Of a stretch of DNA of 64,000 nt, positions 20,101 to 27,349 are shown in pieces. Under the pieces are notes generated by a model. The model was not told where the DNA came from. It saw only the letters and a list, made by a program, of their open reading frames with translations, and did not search any database. The DNA is from Planctomycetota bacterium (lineage in GTDB: Bacteria > Planctomycetota > UBA1135 > GCA-002686595): NCBI GenBank assembly GCA_029259595.1, contig JAJDEW010000023.1, positions 1 to 64,000 of the forward strand, read 5' to 3'. The translations under genes were made by a program, and so were the position numbers. Positions within the stretch are counted from its first letter, which is position 1, and every line of letters starts with the position of its first letter.

Positions 20101-21789
20101 CGCAACGGCGGACGCAACCTGAGCCTCGACGATTGCCCCGACGCCGTGATCTTCAACAACCTCGTCTATGCCGCCGGCTCCTTCGGTCTCGACGTCTCCG
20201 GCGCGCAGTCGGTGGGCGTAGCCATCACGAGCAACACGTTCTACGCCAACCAAGGGGACCAGATCCGGGTCGACGACGGTGCAGCGCTCGTCCGCGTGCG
20301 TGACAACATCGTGGCCTTCGGGCAGGCAGGCGGCATCGTACGCACGGCCAGCGGCTCGATCCTCTCGAGCTTCAACGACGCCTTCGCCAACTTCGGCGGC
20401 GACTGGTCGGGGCTCGGTCCGGGTACGGGCGACCTCTCGCTGGATCCCGCCTTCGTCGATCCCGACGGCGCCGACGACGTCCTGGGCGGCAGCGGAGCGG
20501 ACGACGATCTCTTCCTCGTCGCGCCGGCCAGTCCCACGCTCGACGCGGGCTCCACGCTCGCCAGCTCGGTCCTGTTCCGTGACGGCACGAGTCAGGCCGA
20601 CCGCACGACGCGCTCGGACGGAGTCTTCGATGGAACGCCGCCCGATGCTCCGACCCTCAACCAGGGACATCACCGCGACGCGCCCGTAGGTCTCCTCTTC
20701 GCGAACGACCTGGATGCCGACGGCCGACCCGACGTCGTGTTCGCCCTGCCCGAGGGCCCGGCAGGCGACGAGCTCGGCTTCGAGGTCGGCGTTCGCTTCC
20801 AGAGCGGCGGCGAGCTCCTGTTCTCCGCCACCGCGGACGACGCCGGCTTCGGTGCGACGACGCTCGTCGCAGACCTCGACGGTGACGGTCTCGAGGACCT
20901 CGCGGTCGGCGCGCCGCGGGCGGGCCGCTCGTCCGTGCTCGGCGCGACCGGCCGCGTGTACGTCTTCCTCGGACCGCTCGCCCCCGGCCGACGGTCGGCG
21001 GCTAGCGCGGAGCACGTCTTCGTCGGCGAAGAAACAGGCGAGGCCTTCGGCAGCGCGCTCCTGGCGCTCGCCGGCGGCGACGCGGCGCGAGCGCGACTCT
21101 TGGTCGGCGCGCCCGGGCGCGCGGCAGGCCGCGGCGCCGTGGATCGCTTCGAACTCGGCGCGCCGACGCGCGTGACCCTGCTGGCCCCCGAGCCGGGCGA
21201 GGCCTTCGGGACGTCGCTCGGCCAGACGGGGGAATACTGGATCGTCGGCGCGCCGCAGGCGGACGGCGGGCGTGGTGCGGTTCACGTCTACGCAGGCCTG
21301 GAGACGGAGAGCGACGCCACCGGCGTGCGCTTGTCCGGGAATCGGAGCGAAGCGCGCTTCGGACGCGTGCTGACTGTCGGCGCGTTGGGTGGCCCCGACG
21401 GGACTTACTTGCTCGTCGCCGACGAGACCGCAAGCGTGCACGCCTTCCATGCCCTTCGCCTGGCGAGCCTCGACGGACACGACGCGACGGCGGCCGACTT
21501 CACCATCTCCGGACAACTCGGCTTCGCCGAGCGGCTGGTGACGGCGGACCTCGACGGCGACGGCTACGACGAACTCGTGACCTCCGGAGCGGACGTTCGC
21601 CTCTTCCGTGGCGGACCCGACGTGCGCATCTTCTCCGCCAGCGGCGCCGACCTCGTCCTGCCGTCCACACACGCCCTCCTGGGCGACACGAACGCGGACG
21701 GACGCCTCGATCTCGGCACGACCAGCCCGGGCGAAGCGCTGCGCTGGCGCTTGTCTCCCGGGCTCAGCGCCGCGTCGGCGGCTCGCTGA
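11194..21789 (+). CDS. Giant lipoprotein: 26 Ig-like repeats, beta-helix, FG-GAP repeats
   Basis: This 3531-residue protein starts with a lipoprotein signal peptide ending ALLAAC (Cys20). The start is a TTG at 11194: the in-frame stop at 11113 is followed by no ATG or GTG before the signal peptide. Residues about 30-2810 hold 26 tandem repeats of about 107 residues of the bacterial Ig-like (Big_1, invasin/intimin) type. Each has VADG or VANG, TVTVxDxNGNPVPG, a strand with TGxxN, and AETKxVxAxVDP. Residues about 2815-3130 are a right-handed parallel beta-helix region opening with a DUF1565-like YVRTSGSDADRG. The C-terminus (about 3165-3520) carries FG-GAP/VCBS repeats with calcium-binding DxDxDGxxD loops. 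It is probably a surface adhesin or structural fibre. The 3' end overlaps the convergent gene by 26 bases. Confidence 0.85.
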   Translation: MTPHFRSLAGGLLVALLAACGAGSDAVRSPVSSTGSSLSSNEPSAVADGVDRAEVRITVRDRAGQPLAGRRVVIRSNGRDDVLFQPEERTGPDGTVLAGIASTRAEPKTITAVVDPGSKPVLLEDRVIIGFEASEATISAALSNVELSKAEGLVADGRETVVITATVLDAFANPVPGQIVVITSSGTDNTIEGPAAATDASGRASATLASLAAEDKNLTITINPGPGQVVLDARPKITFVGDRNNVSAALSTIEIDPLGDIVADGSALARIVIVVRDVNENPVRGLPVQVLSTGSGNTIVQPESPTGPDGAATATLASLRAEDKTIAAFVDPLDLGIELDAHPVVPFVADAANPSPTRSTLTAGAPGPFVANGLDGTALTVTVVDPNGNPIEGLEVAFAATGAGNVLTQPGGPTDAAGQASAHLASTVAGSKQVTVVLDPAGSALPVNASATLSFLAGGVSVANSTVTALPATPLVANGVDTFSLAVTLRDAFGNPIQGTTVQLAASGGGNLLNQPVGPSDAQGLAVGSLASTLAETKTISAIADPGGAAFALTAMPTVTFVADTLGVSASLSSVLVDPAVGTVADGLDTAHVTFVVRDAAGQPVPGQTVSFRTSGSPGDVLVQPLGPTDASGLATGTIAATVAETKTIIATVDPGATALDLAEQPLVTFVGDASNLSAALSGLAVAPASVVADGVDAATLTVTARDANGNPVPSISVLFQSSGSKNTVTQRGATALDGTTTGTLRSTRAETKTVTAVLDPGGQNLVVASQPTVTFLADAQNLSPSLSTVVAAPTTLVADGAAATTLTVRVVDVNNNVVPGVVAQLFVDGAGNVLTQPGATGALGTSSGSLSSIRAEEKTVTGVLDPAGLALPLAQPALVLFQADADNPDGTLSALVADPASGVVADGLDASLVTVMVVDANSNPIPGLAVQVSSDEPSDVVTPLAATTDASGSFRAEVTATAAGTRTISAVIDPGGAAVPVVATAALEFEPGAVSPLVSTIAASPTSLVADGIELATLTITLRDANGNAVPGVLVEVDASGTDNTLSQPTGPTDAFGRTTATLASTRAETKVVTAVADPAGTPIALANPAEVVFTADPEAISPTLSTLTAVPLVDVVADGSTASQVTVTVLDENGNPVPGQEVELFSDGTTASFVQPALTDANGQTTGSITSLTAEVVEIGATVNPNTSAVVLGARVAVTFVADPTNIDAGASTVTVTPGTVVANGLDLATITVTVFDINANPIPNVTVALSASGTNNVLAPPSGTTNAAGQLSATLASLRAEPKTISATVDNGVTPTVQLAQMPVVTFIGDVSNPSAALSSVTALPTAGLLANGIDTTTVSIRVVDVNGNVLPGRTVDLAATGSENLVVQPAVTGSSGQATGTLATTRAETKTLSVVVDPLGVAVALDDMPVVTFAADAGNISPTLSSVDLAPRIVVADGVAAATISVTVIDVNGNPVPGVTLGIDSSDPADVIAPPAGPTDAAGFATGSIRSLVAGTKTVTVTADPAGAAVVLPSVQLEFLADADNVSTTLSTVVAAPDTDLVANGIEVSTITVTVVDVNANPIPGLVVELSSTGTANTLTRPAGPTDANGQVTATLASVRAETKVVSAVVDPLGHAVALAATPAVTFLADAANPSPTLSALVMTPPGTVVANGVDVATLTMTVRDVNANPIPGLTVAFSSTGAGTISTPAPTNAAGNATATIHSTVAEANRITGVIDPLGANVTVLDQPVVLFIADADNPSIALSTVGAAPLSGIVANGVAITTIAVTVRDTFGNPIPGRPLSIGVTGTSNMLSAAPDTDAGGSSSATLSSTRAEAKTVTVVYDPSGIALALGSVVVEFVADPTTISAAGSSVSAVPLDGILANGVDTSTISIVVVDAFGNPVPGQNVNVEATGSNNSILQPPAPTDGLGRASATLSSRSAEAKLVTVTVNPAGAALVLLDRPTITFVADPDNISATKSSVVASPDQNVVADGLAASVVTVTVIDSNDNPVPGRLVQLAVSGTNNTVSPLAPTDANGVTSASLTSLTAELKTITAVVDPGVSSILLADAPMVQFVADAANPSATLSSVSAAPASGVVANGVNASTITTVVRDANGNPIPGIAVAVSATGTGNTLVPASGTTAGDGTFVATLSSTTAETKLVTVVADPAGAAVLLAAQPTVDFVADTSNISATLSTVTATPTTGLIADGIESSTLDIQVVDANQNPLPGLPVAIFIGGSQNTLTPPGPYVTDATGRVTALLSSTKSEAKTVFVTADPGGAAIALAAQPVVVFLADSDNISPTLSTVVANPATGVVANGVVASTITVTVVDVNANPVPGQNVLVTASGAGNNLTTASPTNANGVTTVRLTSIVAEPKTVTAVADPLGALIVLSTTPTVEFIADAENISPSLSSLVATPSTGVIADGVDTSTLTVVVRDVNGNVVPGALVQLDVIGTNNTIVQPPPTDAAGMSFGTLASTVAEAKLVRATVDPAGNATLLAAAPTVDFIADVANISVALSLVQASPAIDVVADGATLSTVTVTVLDANQNPVPGQVVELAATGAGNLLVQPSAPTNALGRAIGTLASTVAETKTVSAVVNPGGNSLVLLQQPEVGFVADAANPSAALSNVSADPAKNLIADGAELSTITANVVDPNGNPIAGIEIELSITGLGNTVDIPSSVTDALGNFTATLATTVAETKDVRITVDPSGVAVLLATQPTIEFLADADNISPALSSATISPGAGIPANGLEEAVLTVIVRDVNGNAVPGQNVSFTSPVAGDFLQQPGTTDAGGSASGTIATIEPGARTLNVVVNPFSAPLPLADAPGVVFDEAPLVLYVRTSGSDADRGVLPERAFRTIGHALALAGPTDEIVIGGGTYPGNVLLSSAGLSGAPIRLSGDRDGSRTGDVGPVSFDAGFGPYALRVQAAAHWEITGLDLTGSPFGGFGLVATAQSDGLVLADCNVYGNQTGVRIESSSDVRIEDCRISRNGGRNLSLDDCPDAVIFNNLVYAAGSFGLDVSGAQSVGVAITSNTFYANQGDQIRVDDGAALVRVRDNIVAFGQAGGIVRTASGSILSSFNDAFANFGGDWSGLGPGTGDLSLDPAFVDPDGADDVLGGSGADDDLFLVAPASPTLDAGSTLASSVLFRDGTSQADRTTRSDGVFDGTPPDAPTLNQGHHRDAPVGLLFANDLDADGRPDVVFALPEGPAGDELGFEVGVRFQSGGELLFSATADDAGFGATTLVADLDGDGLEDLAVGAPRAGRSSVLGATGRVYVFLGPLAPGRRSAASAEHVFVGEETGEAFGSALLALAGGDAARARLLVGAPGRAAGRGAVDRFELGAPTRVTLLAPEPGEAFGTSLGQTGEYWIVGAPQADGGRGAVHVYAGLETESDATGVRLSGNRSEARFGRVLTVGALGGPDGTYLLVADETASVHAFHALRLASLDGHDATAADFTISGQLGFAERLVTADLDGDGYDELVTSGADVRLFRGGPDVRIFSASGADLVLPSTHALLGDTNADGRLDLGTTSPGEALRWRLSPGLSAASAAR

Positions 21790-23035
21790 TCGGGAAGGTG
21801 AACGTCCGGCGGTTCTGGTCGCGGCTGCCGTCCCAGACTTCGATCTGCACGGTGTCGGCCTCCGTCGCCGCGGGTAGCGACAGCGACAACGGATAGCGCA
21901 GGCTGCGAAAGTGGCGGCCTTCGCCCTCTTCCGCCAGGCCGCGTCCGAAGCTCGCTTCGGAAAGGTGCACGTCGCCGGCGCGCAGCGAGAAGCCACCGAG
22001 AGCCTCGACCGAGCCCAGATCCAGGACGAAGTCGCCCGACAGCTCGAAGCCCTCCGGCCCCCGTCGCACGATCACGTCCTCGGGCCGAAAGTCGAACAGG
22101 TGATCGGCCGCGATCAGCTCGTCCGCGCGCGCTTGCATCTCGCGGCCGAAGGTGTGCGCGAGCCCTTCCGACACCTTGGTCGAAAGCGCACGCTCGGTCT
22201 GGTCGCTCTCCTTCGCGAGGAAGCCGGCCGGAATGACGAACGACAGGAGGAATGTCCCGGCGTCACCCTCGGCCCGGTCGAGCAGGTCCATCGACGTCTT
22301 CCCGAGGCGGTGGTGCGAGCGCGCCAAGCGCAGCGACGAGTCTTCGAGCAACGCACCCGGTTCGAGCGCGGTGGACAGGTCGTAGATCGACGCGTCGAAG
22401 GACACATCCAGGGCGTAGTCCCGATCGTCGATGACCCAGGTCGCCGGTCCGATCCCGAGCAACAGGATCGACAGGCTGCCCCAGAAGCTCGAGTTGATCG
22501 AGGTCTCCGTCAAGGGCGAGTAGTGGACCACTCCGCGCAAGACGAGATCGGCGTGCACGTCCAGGGCCGCCGCCACCCAGTGCGCACTCTGCTCCTCGCG
22601 GCTCCAGGTCGCAAACTCGGCCGCATCCACGCCGTCGGGATAGGCGAGGACCGTCGCGCGCGTGAAGTAGGCGTGATCCAGGACCTGGGCGATGCGCTCG
22701 GCCACACTCGTCGGGGTCAATGTGAGGCCGAAGCCCGCGAATTCGGGCGCGGCGTTCGTTGCCGTGACCGCGCGGGTCGTGCCCGCCTCGATCACGGTGC
22801 CCTTCGTCGCGACCCCGTTCGTGCGGGGCGCGCCGGTCTCCGGGGTCTCCCCCGAATCGAGCGCGGCACCACCCTCTTCGGCACGCGCGCGCCGCGCCTC
22901 CGGCAACAGCACGAGGGTCTCCGTCGGCAGGACGGCGATGTGGAAGGGCAGCGGCGGTCCCTCGGGTCCGAGCGGCGCCGTGGCGCAGCTCGCGCTTGCG
23001 AGCAGGATCGTCAGGCAAAGAAGGGTGCGGTTCAT
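21764..23035 (-). CDS. Putative lipoprotein of unknown function
   Basis: This 423-residue protein starts with a hydrophobic leader ending LASASC (Cys17), a weak lipobox. A strand IAVLPTE follows, as in outer-membrane lipoproteins of the LpoB/GNA1162 kind, but I cannot confirm that family. A hydrophobic segment (WGSLSILLLGIGPATWVI) lies mid-protein. The start codon overlaps the stop of the upstream pseudokinase gene as ATGA (23032-23035), so translation is likely coupled and the two products probably work together. Its 3' end overlaps the convergent giant-lipoprotein gene at 21764-21789. No catalytic motif is visible. Confidence 0.75.
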   Translation of the reverse strand: MNRTLLCLTILLASASCATAPLGPEGPPLPFHIAVLPTETLVLLPEARRARAEEGGAALDSGETPETGAPRTNGVATKGTVIEAGTTRAVTATNAAPEFAGFGLTLTPTSVAERIAQVLDHAYFTRATVLAYPDGVDAAEFATWSREEQSAHWVAAALDVHADLVLRGVVHYSPLTETSINSSFWGSLSILLLGIGPATWVIDDRDYALDVSFDASIYDLSTALEPGALLEDSSLRLARSHHRLGKTSMDLLDRAEGDAGTFLLSFVIPAGFLAKESDQTERALSTKVSEGLAHTFGREMQARADELIAADHLFDFRPEDVIVRRGPEGFELSGDFVLDLGSVEALGGFSLRAGDVHLSEASFGRGLAEEGEGRHFRSLRYPLSLSLPAATEADTVQIEVWDGSRDQNRRTFTFPISEPPTRR

Positions 23036-26000
23036 CGTTTGTCGGAGGCGGGGCTTTCCCCGGATTCGTTCACGTCGATCCCGAGCTCGAGCCAAGTGTG
23101 AAACCCGTTCAGGACGAAGGCGGCGGATACGGCGCAACGGAAGCCGACGGTCGGATCCCGGCGCTCGCGTGCGCCCTCGCGGGCATTGCTGAAGTCGAAG
23201 CCCGAGCTCTCGTAGTTCCCGCCGACGATCCAGAACTGTCCGGCCGTGGCAAGCTCGTCCTTGGGCGCGGAGGCCTCGCGCAGGCTCGTGCGCATGTGTT
23301 CGGCCATCGACTCGGCCGCGAGCCGTGGCTCGAAGCGGTGTGGCGTCGAGGTCCACTCGGATACGTTGCTGCAGAGCTCGAAGAGCCCGGTCCCCGACGT
23401 CCGGTCGGCGCTGGAGCCGACCGCGACCGGTGCACCGCGAAACTCCTTGTTCGGATCGTAGTTGAAGACCCGAGCGTCCGGCGGTCCGGCCCCGGTGTCG
23501 GCTGCGGAGAACGGGCGGTAGTCCGTGCCGCCGCGCACCGCGAACTCCCATTCGACGAAGGTCGGAAGGCGCTTGCCGACCCAGGCCGCATAGGCGCTCG
23601 CCTCGTTCCAATCGACGCCTGCCACCGGCAGATCACGTCGGCGTGGCGCGAGCGCGGTCAGGAGCTGGTCCCGGCGTGACTCGCTCGGCACCTCGGCGCC
23701 TGTCGGCCAGTGACGCGGGTCGAGGAAGCCGTCCGTGGCCTCCAGGAAGGCACGAAACTCCCCCACCGAGACCTCGCGCTCGTCGAGGTAGTAGGACGCG
23801 ATCTCGCCGGGTCGGTACGGGATCATCCACGACCTCATCCGCGCCTTCGTGTCGAAGCTGGCGAGCCCGTAGCGCACGCGGAAGTCGGTGTTCTCGACGT
23901 CGTCGCCTCGACCACCGAAGAGGTAGGTGCCGTCCTCGTTGCCGCTCACGAGCCGCATCGGCGCGATGCGTGCAGGTGCACCGCGGCGGGTGAACTCCAG
24001 TCGCTTCGCAAGAGTGGGCGCGATCGCCGCGAAGCGCTCGGGCCCCGTGTCCGGCTTCCAATCGACCGCATTGCCCTTGCCGTCGACCGCGTGAAAGCCC
24101 CAGCGCACCTCGCGCTCCGACCAGGCCGCTCCGAGCCGCACCCGGCCGCTCCAGCGATCGGCGCGAGGTTGGCTGCCGGCATCGGAAGCCAGCGGGAATT
24201 CGAACGATCGTTCGGGCTCGTCGGGATGCACCAGGCGGCAGACCAGGGTGGCGACGCCGTTGGCGTCCTCGGCGTTCACCTCGAGCTCGAACCAGCCGCG
24301 GCCGTCGTGCTGCCACACGGGCTCGAGCGGGCCCGCGAGCGCGAGCTCGGGCCCCCGGCGCGCAACCGACCACTCCAGCGTCGCACGCGTCTCGGCGCCA
24401 CTCGCGCGGTCGCGACCGAAGAAGATCAAGTGCAACTCGCCGTCCTGCAGCGCGTCCGGCGCATCGATCAGATCGCTCAGGAGGACCTGGACCGGGGACG
24501 AGGGCCGAACGGGCTCGAGCTCTCCCGTTGCGAGCTCGATCACGCGCAAGCCGGAGTGCACGAGCTTCCAGCGCACATCGAGCGGGTTCTCCCAGGCCTC
24601 GAACTCGCGCGTTTCACCGCTGGCCCGCACCGTCACCAGCGGACTCGCTCCGTGCTCCAGAGAGAACGGAGCGGAATCCGCCTCCTGGTCGCGTCCATCC
24701 TCGACCGCGAGCTCGGCCGGCGTGCGGTCGAGCACCACGAGGAAGGTACGGGCGCCCTCCGTCCACGGCTGCCGGCCGCCACCGGGGTCGACCTGCACCG
24801 GCGCCGCGACGAAGCGGTACACCCCGTCCTCCGCGAGTTCGATCGACAGGCTTGTCTCGTCCGCCCGGAGCGTCGTCGTCTCCGCCTTGGCGTTGCGTTC
24901 ATCGACGCGCATCCGACTCACCTCGACCTCGCTCACGACGCGGGAGTCGCGTTCGAAGGAGAGCTGCATGGCCGTTCGGTTCGTGAAGACGATCTCGTCG
25001 GGGCTGAGCGGCCGCGAAACCTCCCCCTGTCCGAAGACGAGACCGAAGTCGGGAGTTCGTCCGAGGTAGCGCAGGACCAGTTCGGTCCGCAGCAGCTCCG
25101 AGCCACGGTCGACCGCCAACGCCTCGAGCTCGATGCGGCCGGTGAACGAACGGCCCTTCGCCAGGGTGAAGAAATCGATCGGGGCGGCCAGCGCGAGCGT
25201 CTCGGTCGCTCCACCTTCCAGCAGCGCTTCGCCACCTTCTTCATAGAGCCGCCAGGTGACGTCGACGGGGCGATCGAAGCGCGCCACGAGTTCGTCGATG
25301 TCCTCGGTCACGGTGAAGGCTCCGCGCAAGGCGGACGAACCGGCCAGTGCCAGCGCCTCGCAGTGCACGGGACCGAGTTCGATCAGCGCGTTCCAGGGCC
25401 GTCGCTCGACGCGGCCGGAACGGTCCCGAACGACGAGCTCGGCGCCGTCGATCCGCGCACTCTCGCCGAAGAGCTCCGCGAGCTCGACTGCGAAGGCGTA
25501 GGGGACGCTCGGGACGGCTCGGAGCTCGATCAGCGTCTCGCCGCGCGTCAGCCAGACCCCTTCGAACACGTCCGGTCCGAAGGCGCGCGCCGGCTCGGAC
25601 ACATCGAGCTGCACGGTGAGAGTTTCCGTCTTGGACGCGAGCGTCGCTCCGGACTCCGGCGTCGTGCGCGCGATCTTCCAGGCATCGCTTCCGAGCCAGG
25701 AGAGCGTGACCGCATCCGAACGCCAACGGGCGTCGGGCGTCGCGAGCTCGACCTCGAGGTCGAAGGAATCGGTCGCCAGCGCGTCGGTCCCGACCAGCGC
25801 GACACCGCCGACGGCCGGCTCGACCGTCCAGCCCTCGAGCACCTCGCTAGAAGTTGCGTGCAGCGTGAGCCGCACGTCTTGACCGAGCACATCGGGCAAC
25901 CCCGCGTCCTCCGGTAGCGGCAGGACGACACGCGGGCGAGCCGGGCCGAGCCAGCGCTCGTGCGCCGCAGCCGCGGGGAACGCGAAGCCGGTCGGAGCCG

Positions 26001-27345
26001 CCGCTTCCTCGGGAACGAAGCTCGCTTCCGTCGTGCGGCCTTCGTCCGCCGCGGACAAGGCCGCGCCTTCGAGGACCGCCGGTGCGAGCTCGATGGCCAC
26101 GGGTCCGGGGGGCGTCGCACTCGCGCTCTCGTCCTTCGAACCGAGCTCGGCCGCCGGCACGGCCTCCGCCAGGTCCCGCTCGCTCGCCGTCCGTTCACCG
26201 GTAAACCAACCGCCGAACCACGCGCGGGACGAGGCGACCGCCTGGCGTGCGCCGCTGGCGTCGACGGCGACCCAGGATCCGGCTCCGACGAGAAGCAACG
26301 CGCCGATACCGGCCACCAGGTTGCGCTTCCGCCGGCGAGAGTCCACGAGCGGCCGCAGGTAGTCCGCCGCCGCGGCCGCATCCGGGAAGCGTCGCGCGGG
26401 GTCTTTTTCCAGCGCGCGCTCGATGAAGCGTCGCAGCCGGCGCGGAACGCGCGCGAAGCCTTCGAGCCCCATGGGCACGACGCTTTCATGATTCTCGATG
26501 ACATGGCGCCCGTCTCTGAGGTTGCGCCACGGGAAGCCCCCGGTCAGGAGCCGGAAGGCCATGACGCCCAGCGCGTAGAGATCGGTACTCGGCCCGAGCG
26601 GCTCGCCGTTCGGATCGCCCGCGAGCCGCGCGCAGAGCTCTGGCGCGGCGTAGGGCAGCGTCCCGCCCGCCTCGATCTCGCGCAACCTCCCGTGCTCGTC
26701 CTCGACGAGGGGCGTCGGCGCGATGCGGTAAAGATCCTCGCCGCGCAGATCGAAGGCCGTGACCGCGCGCGAGACCGGCGCGAAGTGCCGGCTGAGCCCC
26801 CAGGCCGCAACCTTCACCGTATCGGCCTTGCGATCCATCAAGAGCACGTTGGCGGGCTTCAGGTCCAGGTGCAGCAACGGCCGACCGAACTCCGCCGCCG
26901 AGGTCTCGTGGACCTCCTGCAGCGCGTCGAGCACCTGGAGCAAGATGCGCACCACGTTCTCGTGTTGGAGCGGCTCGTCCTCGTTCAGGAGCTCCTCGAG
27001 CGAGTACGGCTCGAGCCGCTCGTAGACGAGATAGCGCACGCCCTCCGCCGTCTGGTCGAAGGCCAGCCAGCGCACGAGGTTGGGGTGATCGATCTCGGCC
27101 AAGAGCTGCGCCTCGGCCAGGAAGTCGGCGAAGGAATGATCCGAACGCGCCGCCGACGGCGACAGAACCAGGACCGACACCTTGACGCCGAGCAGGACGT
27201 CGGTGGCGTGGCAAAACGCTCCCAGCTCCCCCTCCTCGACCACGCGTTCGAGCCGGTACGAGTCGCCCTGACCCGAGCGGCTGACGAGGATGCTGCCCTC
27301 GAGCCGTCGCCGGATCGCTTCGGTCGGGTCGATTTCGGCTTCCAT
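23032..27345 (-). CDS. Predicted membrane pseudokinase fused to an FGE-sulfatase-like domain
   Basis: This is a 1437-residue protein. Residues about 30-330 have the Hanks-type Ser/Thr kinase fold with HLDLKPANV (Asp161, Asn166), an alpha-C Glu in the FLAEA motif and an APE motif. Key residues are changed: the beta-3 VAVK lysine position is Leu59 (VSVLVLSP), the DFG motif is AWG (181-183), and the glycine loop is degraded, so it is probably a pseudokinase. One TM helix lies at about 342-363. A long exported beta-rich region follows. About 1165-1405 is a formylglycine-generating-enzyme-like domain (VDWNEASAYAAWVGKRLP, GLFELCSNVSEWT, VGFRCA) without the paired cysteines of catalytic FGE. The ATG at 27345 is preferred over an upstream GTG that would overlap the preceding gene. 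It sits 4 bases after the VCBS lipoprotein gene and overlaps the next lipoprotein gene. Confidence 0.85.
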   Translation of the reverse strand: MEAEIDPTEAIRRRLEGSILVSRSGQGDSYRLERVVEEGELGAFCHATDVLLGVKVSVLVLSPSAARSDHSFADFLAEAQLLAEIDHPNLVRWLAFDQTAEGVRYLVYERLEPYSLEELLNEDEPLQHENVVRILLQVLDALQEVHETSAAEFGRPLLHLDLKPANVLLMDRKADTVKVAAWGLSRHFAPVSRAVTAFDLRGEDLYRIAPTPLVEDEHGRLREIEAGGTLPYAAPELCARLAGDPNGEPLGPSTDLYALGVMAFRLLTGGFPWRNLRDGRHVIENHESVVPMGLEGFARVPRRLRRFIERALEKDPARRFPDAAAAADYLRPLVDSRRRKRNLVAGIGALLLVGAGSWVAVDASGARQAVASSRAWFGGWFTGERTASERDLAEAVPAAELGSKDESASATPPGPVAIELAPAVLEGAALSAADEGRTTEASFVPEEAAAPTGFAFPAAAAHERWLGPARPRVVLPLPEDAGLPDVLGQDVRLTLHATSSEVLEGWTVEPAVGGVALVGTDALATDSFDLEVELATPDARWRSDAVTLSWLGSDAWKIARTTPESGATLASKTETLTVQLDVSEPARAFGPDVFEGVWLTRGETLIELRAVPSVPYAFAVELAELFGESARIDGAELVVRDRSGRVERRPWNALIELGPVHCEALALAGSSALRGAFTVTEDIDELVARFDRPVDVTWRLYEEGGEALLEGGATETLALAAPIDFFTLAKGRSFTGRIELEALAVDRGSELLRTELVLRYLGRTPDFGLVFGQGEVSRPLSPDEIVFTNRTAMQLSFERDSRVVSEVEVSRMRVDERNAKAETTTLRADETSLSIELAEDGVYRFVAAPVQVDPGGGRQPWTEGARTFLVVLDRTPAELAVEDGRDQEADSAPFSLEHGASPLVTVRASGETREFEAWENPLDVRWKLVHSGLRVIELATGELEPVRPSSPVQVLLSDLIDAPDALQDGELHLIFFGRDRASGAETRATLEWSVARRGPELALAGPLEPVWQHDGRGWFELEVNAEDANGVATLVCRLVHPDEPERSFEFPLASDAGSQPRADRWSGRVRLGAAWSEREVRWGFHAVDGKGNAVDWKPDTGPERFAAIAPTLAKRLEFTRRGAPARIAPMRLVSGNEDGTYLFGGRGDDVENTDFRVRYGLASFDTKARMRSWMIPYRPGEIASYYLDEREVSVGEFRAFLEATDGFLDPRHWPTGAEVPSESRRDQLLTALAPRRRDLPVAGVDWNEASAYAAWVGKRLPTFVEWEFAVRGGTDYRPFSAADTGAGPPDARVFNYDPNKEFRGAPVAVGSSADRTSGTGLFELCSNVSEWTSTPHRFEPRLAAESMAEHMRTSLREASAPKDELATAGQFWIVGGNYESSGFDFSNAREGARERRDPTVGFRCAVSAAFVLNGFHTWLELGIDVNESGESPASDKR

Positions 27346-27349
27346 GCGC

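Noticed and set aside
18571-21996. Minus-strand open frame opposite the end of the giant lipoprotein gene
   Set aside because: Antisense to recognisable beta-helix and FG-GAP coding sequence; no domain of its own.
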